Assembly: GCF_015351235.1 (NCBI RefSeq)
Contig: NZ_JADKSJ010000001.1
Span: 2,373,668 to 2,437,667, forward strand
Direction of reading: 5' to 3'
Length of the DNA stretch: 64,000 nucleotides
Source of the DNA: Plantibacter sp. VKM Ac-2880
GTDB taxonomy: Bacteria > Actinomycetota > Actinomycetes > Actinomycetales > Microbacteriaceae
The position numbers were made by a program, and so were the translations under genes. The notes under the pieces are model-generated. The model was not told where the DNA came from and did not search any database. It was given only the letters and a program-made list of their open reading frames with translations. Of the stretch, positions 50,647 to 58,664 are shown one piece after another; position 1 is the stretch's first letter, and each line of letters opens with the position of its first letter.

Positions 50647-50801
50647 GCAGAGCAGTCTGCCACGACCATGGCCCGCTCGGCACCGTCCACATCGACGTCC
50701 GGCCGGGTGGTCCGCCCGCGCCGTGGATCGCGTTCGGGTAACGATCACTCCGCCTCCGCTCCATCCCGGGGTGTTGACAGCTCTTCGCGGTCGTCGTTCC
50801 A

Positions 50802-50807
50802 TACACT
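50802..50807 (+). promoter_or_regulatory. Candidate -10 element of the PASTA kinase gene
   Basis: TACACT, 6 bases before the GTG at 50814; no Shine-Dalgarno is present, so the mRNA is probably leaderless. A perfect TTGACA at 50774-50779 is 22 bp upstream, longer than the usual 17-18 bp spacing. Confidence 0.45.
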
Positions 50808-50813
50808 CGACTG

Positions 50814-52760
50814 GTGAGTAGCAATCAGCAGGCCGATCCGATGATCGGGCGTCTCCTCGACGGGAGATATCAGGTGCGCTCACGAATCGCCCGGGGCGGC
50901 ATGGCCACGGTCTATCTGGCCACCGACCTACGCCTGGAACGGCGTGTCGCGATCAAGGTCATGCACGGCCACCTGTCCGACGACACCACGTTCAAGAACC
51001 GCTTCATCCAGGAGGCGCGCTCGGCGGCCCGACTGGCGAACCCCCACGTCGTGAGCGTGTTCGACCAGGGCCAGGACTCCGACATGGCGTACCTCGTCAT
51101 GGAGCACCTGCCGGGCATCACCCTCCGCGACCTCATCCGCGACAACGGCACCCTCACCCCGCGTCAGGCGGCCGACATCCTCGACGCGGTGCTCTCGGGA
51201 CTCGCGGCAGCGCACCGGGCCGGCATCGTGCACCGCGACGTCAAGCCCGAGAACGTCCTCCTGGCCGACGACGGACGCATCAAGATCGGCGACTTCGGGC
51301 TCGCGAGGGCCGCCAGTGCGAACACGGCGACGGGCCAGGCGCTCCTCGGGACGATCGCCTACCTCTCCCCCGAACTCGTCACCCGCGGACAGGCCGACGC
51401 CCGGAGCGACATCTACGCCCTCGGCATCATGCTCTACGAGATGCTCACCGGTGAGCAGCCGTACAAGGGCGAGCAGCCGATGCAGATCGCTTACCAGCAC
51501 GCGAACGAGTCGGTGCCGGCTCCGAGTGCGAAGAACCCGGCGGTGCCGAAGGAGCTCGACGACCTCGTCTTCTGGGCGACCGAACGCGAACCGGACGACC
51601 GCCCGTCGAACGCCGGTGAGATGCTCGAGCGGCTGCGGTCCATCGAGTCGAACCTCGGGTTCACCTCCGTCGCCACGGGGGCACAGCCGACCATCGTCAT
51701 GCCCGCCTCCTACTCCAGCGAGCACGCCGACGACGTCACGCAGGTGATCGGGCGCGGGACCAAGCCGCAACAGGTCCCGGTGCGTGCGGACGCGACGGAC
51801 GGGCCCGGCAAACTCGCCGTGAAGGCTCGCAAGCGTAGCCGGGTGGGTGTCGCCCTGTTCACGATCGTGCTCATGCTCGCGGCCCTCGCCGGCGGCACGG
51901 GTTGGTACTTCGGGCAGGGCCCCGGCTCGCTCGTGGAAGTCCCCGGTGTCGCGGAGCGAAGCTACGACGAAGCTGCCGCAGTACTCAGCGAGCTCGGGTT
52001 CGTGCCGGCCCAGGGCGCGACCTACAGTCTCACCATCCCAGCCGGTACCGTCGCCGGCAGCGACCCGCCGGCAGGCTCGAAGATCGACAAGGGTGCGACC
52101 GTGACCGTCCTGGTCTCGCAAGGACCACAGCCCGTGGACATCCCCGTGCTCGCCGGGTTGACCCAGACGGACGCCGAGCAGCAGCTCCAAGCGCTGGGCG
52201 TAACGGTCTCGACCGTGAACCAACAGTTCGACCCGAGCATCGCCAAGGACATCGTCCTGGCGGCCTCCGACACGACCTCCGGCGCCGACTACGGCCAGGG
52301 CGGGCCGTCGTTCCAGGGCTCCTCCGTGACGCTGCTCGTCTCCGCCGGCCAAGTGCCGTCGGTCTCCGGCATGACGCCCGACCAGGCACGTGACGCCCTC
52401 GAAGCCGTCGGGCTCGGAGTCGGCACCTCCGAGGAGGCGTTCGACGACACCATCCCGTCGGGACAGGTCATCGGCATCCAGGCGAAGACCGATGCCGACG
52501 GCAACGAGACGGCGTTCATCCCGGGCGACGATGTCACCCTCATCGTCTCGAAGGGTGTCGAGCTCGTCGCGATCCCGGACACGACCGGTCAGACGATCAA
52601 CCAGGCCATCAAGACCCTGCAGGACGCTGGGTTCACCGTCGGCGACATCGCGGTGAACGAGTCGTTCAGGGACCTCTTCAAGGTGAAGAAGACGGACCCA
52701 CCCGCAGGCAAATCGGTGAAGAAGGGCTCGACCGTGAACATCACGGACTTCGGGCTCTAG
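50814..52760 (+). CDS. Ser/Thr protein kinase with four PASTA domains (PknB/PknL type)
   Basis: 648 residues. Hanks-type kinase domain (about 20-275): glycine loop ARGGMATVY (27-35), catalytic K48, H140-R-D142 with HRDVKPEN, D160-FG and SPE. A juxtamembrane linker leads to a membrane helix (about 344-366), then four extracellular PASTA repeats, ending in KKGSTVNITDFGL. PASTA domains bind muropeptides or lipid II, so the kinase links wall state to growth and division. It is divergent from the Rv2175c-like gene, matching pknL in mycobacteria, although PknL there lacks PASTA repeats in my memory; by domains it is closer to PknB. GTG start, apparently leaderless. Confidence 0.95.
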   Translation: MSSNQQADPMIGRLLDGRYQVRSRIARGGMATVYLATDLRLERRVAIKVMHGHLSDDTTFKNRFIQEARSAARLANPHVVSVFDQGQDSDMAYLVMEHLPGITLRDLIRDNGTLTPRQAADILDAVLSGLAAAHRAGIVHRDVKPENVLLADDGRIKIGDFGLARAASANTATGQALLGTIAYLSPELVTRGQADARSDIYALGIMLYEMLTGEQPYKGEQPMQIAYQHANESVPAPSAKNPAVPKELDDLVFWATEREPDDRPSNAGEMLERLRSIESNLGFTSVATGAQPTIVMPASYSSEHADDVTQVIGRGTKPQQVPVRADATDGPGKLAVKARKRSRVGVALFTIVLMLAALAGGTGWYFGQGPGSLVEVPGVAERSYDEAAAVLSELGFVPAQGATYSLTIPAGTVAGSDPPAGSKIDKGATVTVLVSQGPQPVDIPVLAGLTQTDAEQQLQALGVTVSTVNQQFDPSIAKDIVLAASDTTSGADYGQGGPSFQGSSVTLLVSAGQVPSVSGMTPDQARDALEAVGLGVGTSEEAFDDTIPSGQVIGIQAKTDADGNETAFIPGDDVTLIVSKGVELVAIPDTTGQTINQAIKTLQDAGFTVGDIAVNESFRDLFKVKKTDPPAGKSVKKGSTVNITDFGL

Positions 52761-52805
52761 TCACCACCACGGGCAGTACGGCGACGGCCTCCGCTGCACG
52801 TTGCA

Positions 52806-52851
52806 CGACGAAGCGCCCATGCCCGGTCTCCCCGGCATGGGCGCTTCGTCG
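52806..52851. terminator. Bidirectional terminator between kinase and DAHP synthase genes
   Basis: Perfect 18-bp stem (52806-52823 with 52834-52851) and a 10-base loop, between convergent stop codons. Confidence 0.88.
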
Positions 52852-52857
52852 ATCAGG

Positions 52858-54231
52858 CTACTTCGCGGCGGCGAGCTCCTCGGCCACGAGGAAGGCGAGC
52901 TCGAGCGACTGCATGTGGTTCAGGCGCGGGTCGCAGAGGGACTCGTAGCGGGTAGCGAGGGTCGCCTCGTCGATCTGCTCCGAGCCGCCCAGGCACTCCG
53001 TCACGTCGTCGCCGGTGAGCTCGACGTGGATGCCTCCGGGGTGGGTCCCCGCGGCGCGGTGCGCCTCGAAGAAGCCCTTGACCTCGTCGACCACGTCGTC
53101 GAAACGACGGGTCTTGTAGCCGGTCGGCGTCGTGAGTCCGTTGCCGTGCATCGGGTCGGTCACCCACAACGGCGTCGCGTCGGCACCCTTGATCGCCTCG
53201 AGCAACGGCGGAAGGGCGTCCCGGATCTTGCCGGCACCCATGCGCGTGATGAACGTGAGGCGTCCCGGCTCGCGCTCGGGGTCGAGCTTGTCGATGAGCC
53301 GGAGCATGTCGTCGGCCGACGTCGTCGGGCCGAGCTTCACGCCGATCGGGTTGCGCACCCGGGAGAGGAAGTCGACGTGCGCGCCGTCGAGCTCGCGCGT
53401 GCGCTCCCCGATCCACACGAAGTGCGCCGAGGTGTTGTACGGCGTGCCGGTCCGGGAGTCGATGCGCGTCATCGGACGCTCGTAGTCCATGAGCAGCGCC
53501 TCGTGGCTGGAGTAGAACTCGACCCCGCGCAGCTGATCGAAGTCGGCACCCGCCGCTTCCATGAACTTGATCGCGCGGTCGATGTCGCGAGCCAGTCCCT
53601 CGTAGCGGTGGTTCACCGGGTTGGCCGCGAAGCCCTTGTTCCAGCTGTGCACCTCACGGAGGTCGGCGAACCCGCCCTGCGTGAACGCACGGATGAGGTT
53701 CAGCGTGGAGGCCGAGGTGTGGTACCCCTTCACCAGGCGTGCGGGGTCGGCGGTGCGGGACTCGGGTGTGAAATCGTAACCGTTGACGATGTCGCCGCGG
53801 TAGGCGGGCAGGGTGACGTCACCACGCGTCTCGGAGTCGTTCGAGCGCGGCTTGGCGAACTGACCGGCCATCCGGCCCATCTTGACGACGGGCATGGACG
53901 CGCCGTACGTCAGGACGACGGCCATCTGCAGGACCGTCTTCACCCGGTTGCGGATCTGCTCGGCCGTGGCGCCTGCGAAGGTCTCAGCGCAATCGCCGCC
54001 CTGCAGCAGGAACGCATTCCCGCTCGCCGCACGGGCCAGCCGGTCGCGCAGGATGTCGACCTCGCCGGCGAAGACGAGCGGCGGGAGCGTGGCGAGTTCG
54101 GCCGATGCACGGGCCACTGCCGCCTGGTCCGGCCACGACGGCTGCTGCTTGATCGGCAGCTCACGCCAATAGTCCAGTCCGGCGATCACCGAGGGTTCGG
54201 CCATGACGACTGGTTCTGTAGCGTGGGACAC
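52858..54231 (-). CDS. aroG: Class II 3-deoxy-7-phosphoheptulonate (DAHP) synthase
   Basis: 457 residues from a GTG with AGGAAA 7 bases upstream. Plant-type (class II) DAHP synthase: LLQGGDCAETF (about 76-86) with the metal-binding Cys, RMAGQFAKPRS, KLGPTTSADD and DPMHGNG. Condenses PEP and erythrose-4-phosphate, the first step of the shikimate pathway. In mycobacteria the same family is inhibited by aromatic amino acids together with chorismate mutase. It lies close to the kinase and PlsC genes, as Rv2178c does in M. tuberculosis. Confidence 0.96.
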   Translation of the reverse strand: MSHATEPVVMAEPSVIAGLDYWRELPIKQQPSWPDQAAVARASAELATLPPLVFAGEVDILRDRLARAASGNAFLLQGGDCAETFAGATAEQIRNRVKTVLQMAVVLTYGASMPVVKMGRMAGQFAKPRSNDSETRGDVTLPAYRGDIVNGYDFTPESRTADPARLVKGYHTSASTLNLIRAFTQGGFADLREVHSWNKGFAANPVNHRYEGLARDIDRAIKFMEAAGADFDQLRGVEFYSSHEALLMDYERPMTRIDSRTGTPYNTSAHFVWIGERTRELDGAHVDFLSRVRNPIGVKLGPTTSADDMLRLIDKLDPEREPGRLTFITRMGAGKIRDALPPLLEAIKGADATPLWVTDPMHGNGLTTPTGYKTRRFDDVVDEVKGFFEAHRAAGTHPGGIHVELTGDDVTECLGGSEQIDEATLATRYESLCDPRLNHMQSLELAFLVAEELAAAK

Positions 54232-54323
54232 GGATTTCCTGTCTCTCTTCGACCGGACGCGCTCCGGAGCTCGCCCGGACGGGGGAACGGGCCGCGATCG
54301 CGGCCCGGTTTTTCAGCTTAGCG

Positions 54324-55007
54324 TCACGCCGACGCGGCGCGCTCCTTGACGCTCGTCGCGTAGACGTCGCGGTAGTCCTGACCGGAGAGCTTGCGGAGCT
54401 CGACCATCAGCTCGTCGGTCACGCTCCGGAGGATGAAGCGGTCGCCCTCCATACCGGCGAACCGCGAGAAGTCGAGCGGTTTCCCGATGACGATGCCGAT
54501 CCGGCGGATGCGCGGCAGTTTCGTCCCGATCGGCATGACCTTCTCGGTGTCGATCATCGCGATGGGGACGATGGGGACGCCCGCCTCGAGCACCATGCGG
54601 GCGACCCCGGTGCGTCCGCGGTACATGGTGCCGTCGGGACTGCGGGTGCCCTCCGGGTAGATCCCGAGGAGGTTGCCGCCACCGAGGACGGCCAAACCGG
54701 TGTTGAGGGACGCCTCGGAGGCCTTGCCGCCGGAGCGGTCGATCGGGAGCTGCCCCGTGCCCAGCATGAAGGTCTTCGTCGCCCAGCCGCCGAACCCCTT
54801 CCCGCGGAAGTACTCACTCTTGGCCAGGAAGGAGATGCGTCGGTCGACGCACAGCGGCAGGATGACCGAGTCGATGAAGGACAGATGGTTGCTGGCGATG
54901 ATCGCGCCACCGTGCTCCGGGATGTTCTCGGCACCGATCACCCAGGGACGGAAGATCGTCTTGAGGATCGGGCCGGCGACCAGGTACTTCATGAACCAGT
55001 AGAACAT
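54324..55007 (-). CDS. 1-acyl-sn-glycerol-3-phosphate acyltransferase (PlsC family)
   Basis: 227 residues with AAGGAG upstream of the ATG. Catalytic SNHLSFID (NHxxxxD, about 39-46), FLAKSEYF, substrate-binding YPEGTRS (about 115-121) and VPIVPIAMI are intact. Membrane-associated enzyme that converts lysophosphatidate to phosphatidate in phospholipid synthesis. It starts 26 bp after the glk stop and is probably co-transcribed with it. Matches the position of Rv2182c in mycobacteria. Confidence 0.92.
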   Translation of the reverse strand: MFYWFMKYLVAGPILKTIFRPWVIGAENIPEHGGAIIASNHLSFIDSVILPLCVDRRISFLAKSEYFRGKGFGGWATKTFMLGTGQLPIDRSGGKASEASLNTGLAVLGGGNLLGIYPEGTRSPDGTMYRGRTGVARMVLEAGVPIVPIAMIDTEKVMPIGTKLPRIRRIGIVIGKPLDFSRFAGMEGDRFILRSVTDELMVELRKLSGQDYRDVYATSVKERAASA

Positions 55008-55033
55008 CGTGCTCCTTCGTCTGCCCGTAGCCG

Positions 55034-55987
55034 TCAGCCGACGACGAGGGCGCTCCTGGCGAGATCCCCGGCGCCGATGACACCGGCGTCGTTCACGAGT
55101 TCGGCGATGCTGAAGCTCGGCTCGGGGTGGAAGCCGCGCGCCGGGAGGTGGGCCAGGAACGCCTCACGCACCGGGTCGAGCAGGAGGTCTCCGGCCTGGG
55201 CGACGCCGCCACCGATGACGAACACGTTCGGGTCGAGGATGGCCGACATGCTCGCGAGGGCTTGGCCCAGCAACCCGGCGAGCTCGCGGAGGCAGCGGAG
55301 CGCCCCAGGGTCGCCGGCCTCCAGCAGGGCGGAGACGTGGTGGCCGTTCAAGACGCCTCCTGCGGCGGCGCGTGCTCGCGCGAGGGCGGCCCCGTCGCCG
55401 CCTGCGTCCGCGGCGCCGTTGGCGAGTCGCAACAGCGCGTTGCCCGAGCAGTACTGCTCGACGCAGCCGCGGGCACCGCAGCCACAGGGCAGTCCGTCGG
55501 GGATGAGCCGCATGTGTCCGAGCTCCGCCCCGCTGCCGAAGCCACCCGTGAGCAGCCGGTCGTCCAGGACGATCGCCCCGCCCACGCCCGTGCCGATCGT
55601 GACCATGACCATGCTGCGCTCGTCGCGACCGGCGCCGAAGCGGAACTCGGCCCAGCCTGCGGCGTTCGCGTCGTTCTCGATCGTGACGATCTTGTCGGGC
55701 AGGCGGGCCGCGAGTCGAGCCTGCAACGGTTCGTTCCGCCAGGCGATGTTCGGTGAGTAGAAGACCGTGGAGCGGGTGGCGTCGAAGAACCCCGGCGCGG
55801 CGACGCCGACACTCTTGACGCTGCCGTCGTCCAGCGAGCGGACCATGGCGACGACGTCCTCGATGATGGCGTCGGGATCGGCGGCCTGCGTCGGCGTGCG
55901 CCCGGCCGCGAGGATCCGGCCTTCGTCGTCGACGACACCGCCCGCGATCTTCGTCCCGCCGATGTCGATGCCGATCGCGTTGGCCAT
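55034..55987 (-). CDS. ROK family glucokinase
   Basis: 317 residues from the ATG at 55987, preceded by AGGGAG. The longer open frame upstream is a shadow of fadD. ATP-binding GIDIGGTKIAGG (6-17), sugar-binding ENDANAAGWAEF, TIGTGVGGAIVL, and the ROK zinc motif CGCGARGCVEQYCSGNAL with its His/Cys ligands. Phosphorylates glucose, probably ATP-dependent. ROK repressors carry an N-terminal HTH; none is present here, so this is a kinase and not a regulator. Confidence 0.93.
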   Translation of the reverse strand: MANAIGIDIGGTKIAGGVVDDEGRILAAGRTPTQAADPDAIIEDVVAMVRSLDDGSVKSVGVAAPGFFDATRSTVFYSPNIAWRNEPLQARLAARLPDKIVTIENDANAAGWAEFRFGAGRDERSMVMVTIGTGVGGAIVLDDRLLTGGFGSGAELGHMRLIPDGLPCGCGARGCVEQYCSGNALLRLANGAADAGGDGAALARARAAAGGVLNGHHVSALLEAGDPGALRCLRELAGLLGQALASMSAILDPNVFVIGGGVAQAGDLLLDPVREAFLAHLPARGFHPEPSFSIAELVNDAGVIGAGDLARSALVVG

Positions 55988-56173
55988 AACGATGCCGTCT
56001 CCCTGTCCTGTGTCGCCGACGTCGCTGCCATGCGCAGATCCGTCGGCTCGAGCGTCGGTCCTCCGCACGCCGCAGTCGAGTCTACTGAGCCGCTGCGCGC
56101 CACAGAAACCGCGTGAATACCGGTGCCCTAGGATGGAGCCACATCTTGCCGACCTGGTACCGAAGGAGTTGCC

Positions 56174-58003
56174 GTGGAACAGTTCGACGTCCCTGCAGTC
56201 GTTGCAGCAGACCCATCCGCCAATGCGACCGATCTGCTCGTGAAGCGGTTGGCCGCTGCACCGAACGCCCCGCTGTTCGCCGTGCCACGTGGTTCGGAGT
56301 GGGTGGACGTGACCACCGCCGAGTTCCACGCACAGGTCGTCGCACTCGCGAAGGGCTTCGTCGCGGCCGGCATCGAGCCCGGCAGCAAGATCGGGCTCAT
56401 GTGCAAGACCCGATATGAGTGGACGCTCATCGACTTCGCCGCCTGGTTCGCCGGCGCATTGCTCGTCCCCATCTACGAGACGAGCTCGCCGAGCCAGGTC
56501 CAGTGGATCCTGGGCGACTCCGGCGCGACGAGCATCATGGTCGAGACCCCCGACCAGTTCGCCCGGTTCGACGAGGTCCACGGCGACCTCCCCGAGGTGA
56601 CGCGGGTGTGGCAGATCGACCTCGGCGACCTCGACAAGCTCTCCGCCTCCGGCGTCGAGGTTCCCGACGCCGAGATCGAACGCCGTCGCAACCTCGCGGT
56701 GGGCTCGGACATGGCGACCCTCATCTACACCTCGGGATCGACCGGTCGGCCGAAGGGGTGCGTGCTCACCCACTCGAACTTCGTCGAGCTGTCGCGGAAC
56801 TCCGCGGTCGCGCTCAAGGACGTCGTGTCCGCTCCCGGCGCCTCGACCCTCCTCTTCATCACCACCGCCCACATCTTCGCTCGGTTCATCGCCGTGCTGT
56901 GCGTGCACTCCGGCGTGAAGACAGGGCACCAGCCCGACACCAAGCAGCTCCTTCCCTCGCTCGGCACCTTCAAGCCCACCTTCCTGCTCGCCGTGCCACG
57001 CGTGTTCGAGAAGGTCTACAACTCCTCGGAGCAGAAGGCCGAAGCCGGCGGGAAGGGCAAGATCTTCCGCGCGGCAGCCGAGACGGGCATCGCCTACTCG
57101 AAGGCGCTCGAGTCCGGGACGGTCCCGCTCGGGTTGAAACTCAAGTTCCGCGTCCTCGACCGCCTGGTGCTGTCGAAGATCCGCACGGCGATGGGTGGCC
57201 GCGTCCGGTACGCGGTCTCGGGGAGCGCTCCCCTCGGCCCACGACTCGGCCACTTCTTCCACGCGCTCGGCATCGTGATCCTCGAGGGCTACGGCCTGAC
57301 CGAGACCACGGCACCGGCCACCGTCAACCTCGCGCAGAAGTCGAAGATCGGCACCGTCGGCCCCGCACTGCCCGGAGTCTCCCTGCGCATCGCCGACGAC
57401 GGCGAGGTCGAGGTCCGCGGCATCAACGTCTTCAAGGAGTACTGGAAGAACCCTGAAGCGACGGCCGAGGCCTTCGACGACGGCTGGTTCCGCACCGGCG
57501 ACATCGGGTCGTTCGACACCGACGGCTTCCTGACCATCACCGGCCGCAAGAAGGAGATCATCGTCACTGCGGGCGGGAAGAACGTGGCCCCGGCCGCGCT
57601 CGAGGACCCGATCCGCGCGACACCGGTCGTCGGCCAGGTGGTCGTCGTCGGCGACCAGAAGCCGTTCATCAGCGCGCTCATCACCCTCGACACCGAGATG
57701 CTGCCCTCCTGGCTCGCCAACAACGGGCAGGACGCGTCGATGAGCGCTCAGGACGCGGCACGGAACCCCGCCGTCCTGGCCGCCGTCCAGCGCGCCATCG
57801 ACGAGGCGAACACGAAGGTGTCCCGCGCGGAGTCGATCCGGAAGTTCGTGATCCTGGACGAGGAACTCACGGAGGCGAGCGGGCACCTCACCCCGAAGCT
57901 CAGCATCAAGCGCAACGTGATCCTGAAGGACTTCGCGGAGACGATCGAGGGCATGTACCTCGGAGCGGGCTCCCCCGAGACCCAGGGGATGTCCCTGAAG
58001 TGA
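56174..58003 (+). CDS. Long-chain acyl-CoA synthetase (AMP-forming, FadD15-like)
   Basis: 609 residues from a GTG with AAGGAG 5-6 bases upstream. ANL-family enzyme: YTSGSTGRPKGC phosphate loop (about 184-195), GYGLTETTAPATV, FRTGDIGSFD and GRKKEIIVTAGGKN. Long-chain group by length and motif. Activates fatty acids to acyl-CoA for beta-oxidation or lipid synthesis. Single gene with a TAGGAT -10-like element upstream. Its neighbourhood equals that of fadD15 (Rv2187) in M. tuberculosis. Substrate chain length not determinable. Confidence 0.93.
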   Translation: MEQFDVPAVVAADPSANATDLLVKRLAAAPNAPLFAVPRGSEWVDVTTAEFHAQVVALAKGFVAAGIEPGSKIGLMCKTRYEWTLIDFAAWFAGALLVPIYETSSPSQVQWILGDSGATSIMVETPDQFARFDEVHGDLPEVTRVWQIDLGDLDKLSASGVEVPDAEIERRRNLAVGSDMATLIYTSGSTGRPKGCVLTHSNFVELSRNSAVALKDVVSAPGASTLLFITTAHIFARFIAVLCVHSGVKTGHQPDTKQLLPSLGTFKPTFLLAVPRVFEKVYNSSEQKAEAGGKGKIFRAAAETGIAYSKALESGTVPLGLKLKFRVLDRLVLSKIRTAMGGRVRYAVSGSAPLGPRLGHFFHALGIVILEGYGLTETTAPATVNLAQKSKIGTVGPALPGVSLRIADDGEVEVRGINVFKEYWKNPEATAEAFDDGWFRTGDIGSFDTDGFLTITGRKKEIIVTAGGKNVAPAALEDPIRATPVVGQVVVVGDQKPFISALITLDTEMLPSWLANNGQDASMSAQDAARNPAVLAAVQRAIDEANTKVSRAESIRKFVILDEELTEASGHLTPKLSIKRNVILKDFAETIEGMYLGAGSPETQGMSLK

Positions 58004-58079
58004 CACGCCTGCGGGCTCGGTGTCGGAACCTCCGCTCGCCGGGCCCGCAGTGCTGCGCCTCGTGCGTCTCGGGGGGCTC

Positions 58080-58571
58080 CTAGAACCAGTCGCTCTCGCG
58101 GACCTGTCGCATCGCCTCGCGCCGGTGTTCCTTCGACAGGCGGTCGAGGTAGAGCATCCCGTCGAGGTGGTCGGTCTCGTGCTGCAACGCCTGCGCGAGC
58201 AGACCCTCGCCCTCCACGACCAGCTCCTCGCCGTCCAGGTCGATACCGACCGCGCGCGCGTACGGATGGCGCGGCGTCGGGAACCAGAGTCCTGGAACCG
58301 AGAGGCATCCCTCGCCGATCTCCTCGGGTTCACCGCGGACCTCGACGAGCCTCGGGTTGATGAGATACCCGATCACGCCGTCGACGTTGTAGCTGAACAC
58401 CCGCAGACCGACGCCGATTTGGGTCGCCGCGACGCCGGCCCGACCCGGGAGCTCGACGCTGTCGACGAGGTCGCGCACGAGGCTCCGGATGTCGTCGTCG
58501 ATCGCGCCGATCTCGGTCGTCTGGGCCTTCAGGACCGGGTCACCGAAGAGTCTGATGGGGCGTGTCGTCAC
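58080..58571 (-). CDS. def: Peptide deformylase
   Basis: 163 residues from a GTG at 58571 with AAGGA upstream. The three motifs are intact: GVAATQIG (46-53), EGCLSVPG with metal ligand C89 and HETDH with H131, E132 and H135. Removes the formyl group from nascent proteins, Fe2+-dependent in vivo. A second def copy usually exists in actinobacteria; no fmt gene is adjacent. It follows the pyc 3' end on the same strand after a terminator. Confidence 0.96.
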   Translation of the reverse strand: MTTRPIRLFGDPVLKAQTTEIGAIDDDIRSLVRDLVDSVELPGRAGVAATQIGVGLRVFSYNVDGVIGYLINPRLVEVRGEPEEIGEGCLSVPGLWFPTPRHPYARAVGIDLDGEELVVEGEGLLAQALQHETDHLDGMLYLDRLSKEHRREAMRQVRESDWF

Positions 58572-58613
58572 GGGTGGGGTCCTTCCGGGCGGATGGCGAT
58601 GGTGGTGGCAGCG

Positions 58614-58656
58614 GAGACCGGCCGCATCGCCTCCGGGGAGGGACACGGCCGGTCTC
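58614..58656 (-). terminator. Probable terminator after pyc
   Basis: Perfect 11-bp stem GAGACCGGCCG/CGGCCGGTCTC with a 21-base loop, 8 bp past the pyc stop. Confidence 0.6.
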
Positions 58657-58664
58657 AGGGATGA

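Noticed and set aside
50774-50807. TTGACA plus TACACT as a canonical sigma-70 promoter for the kinase
   Set aside because: The spacing is 22 bp instead of 16-19, so only the -10 is proposed.
55988-58333. Minus-strand extension of the glucokinase ORF over 780 codons
   Set aside because: It overlaps the intact acyl-CoA ligase on the other strand, and the ROK protein has a good start with a Shine-Dalgarno at 55987.
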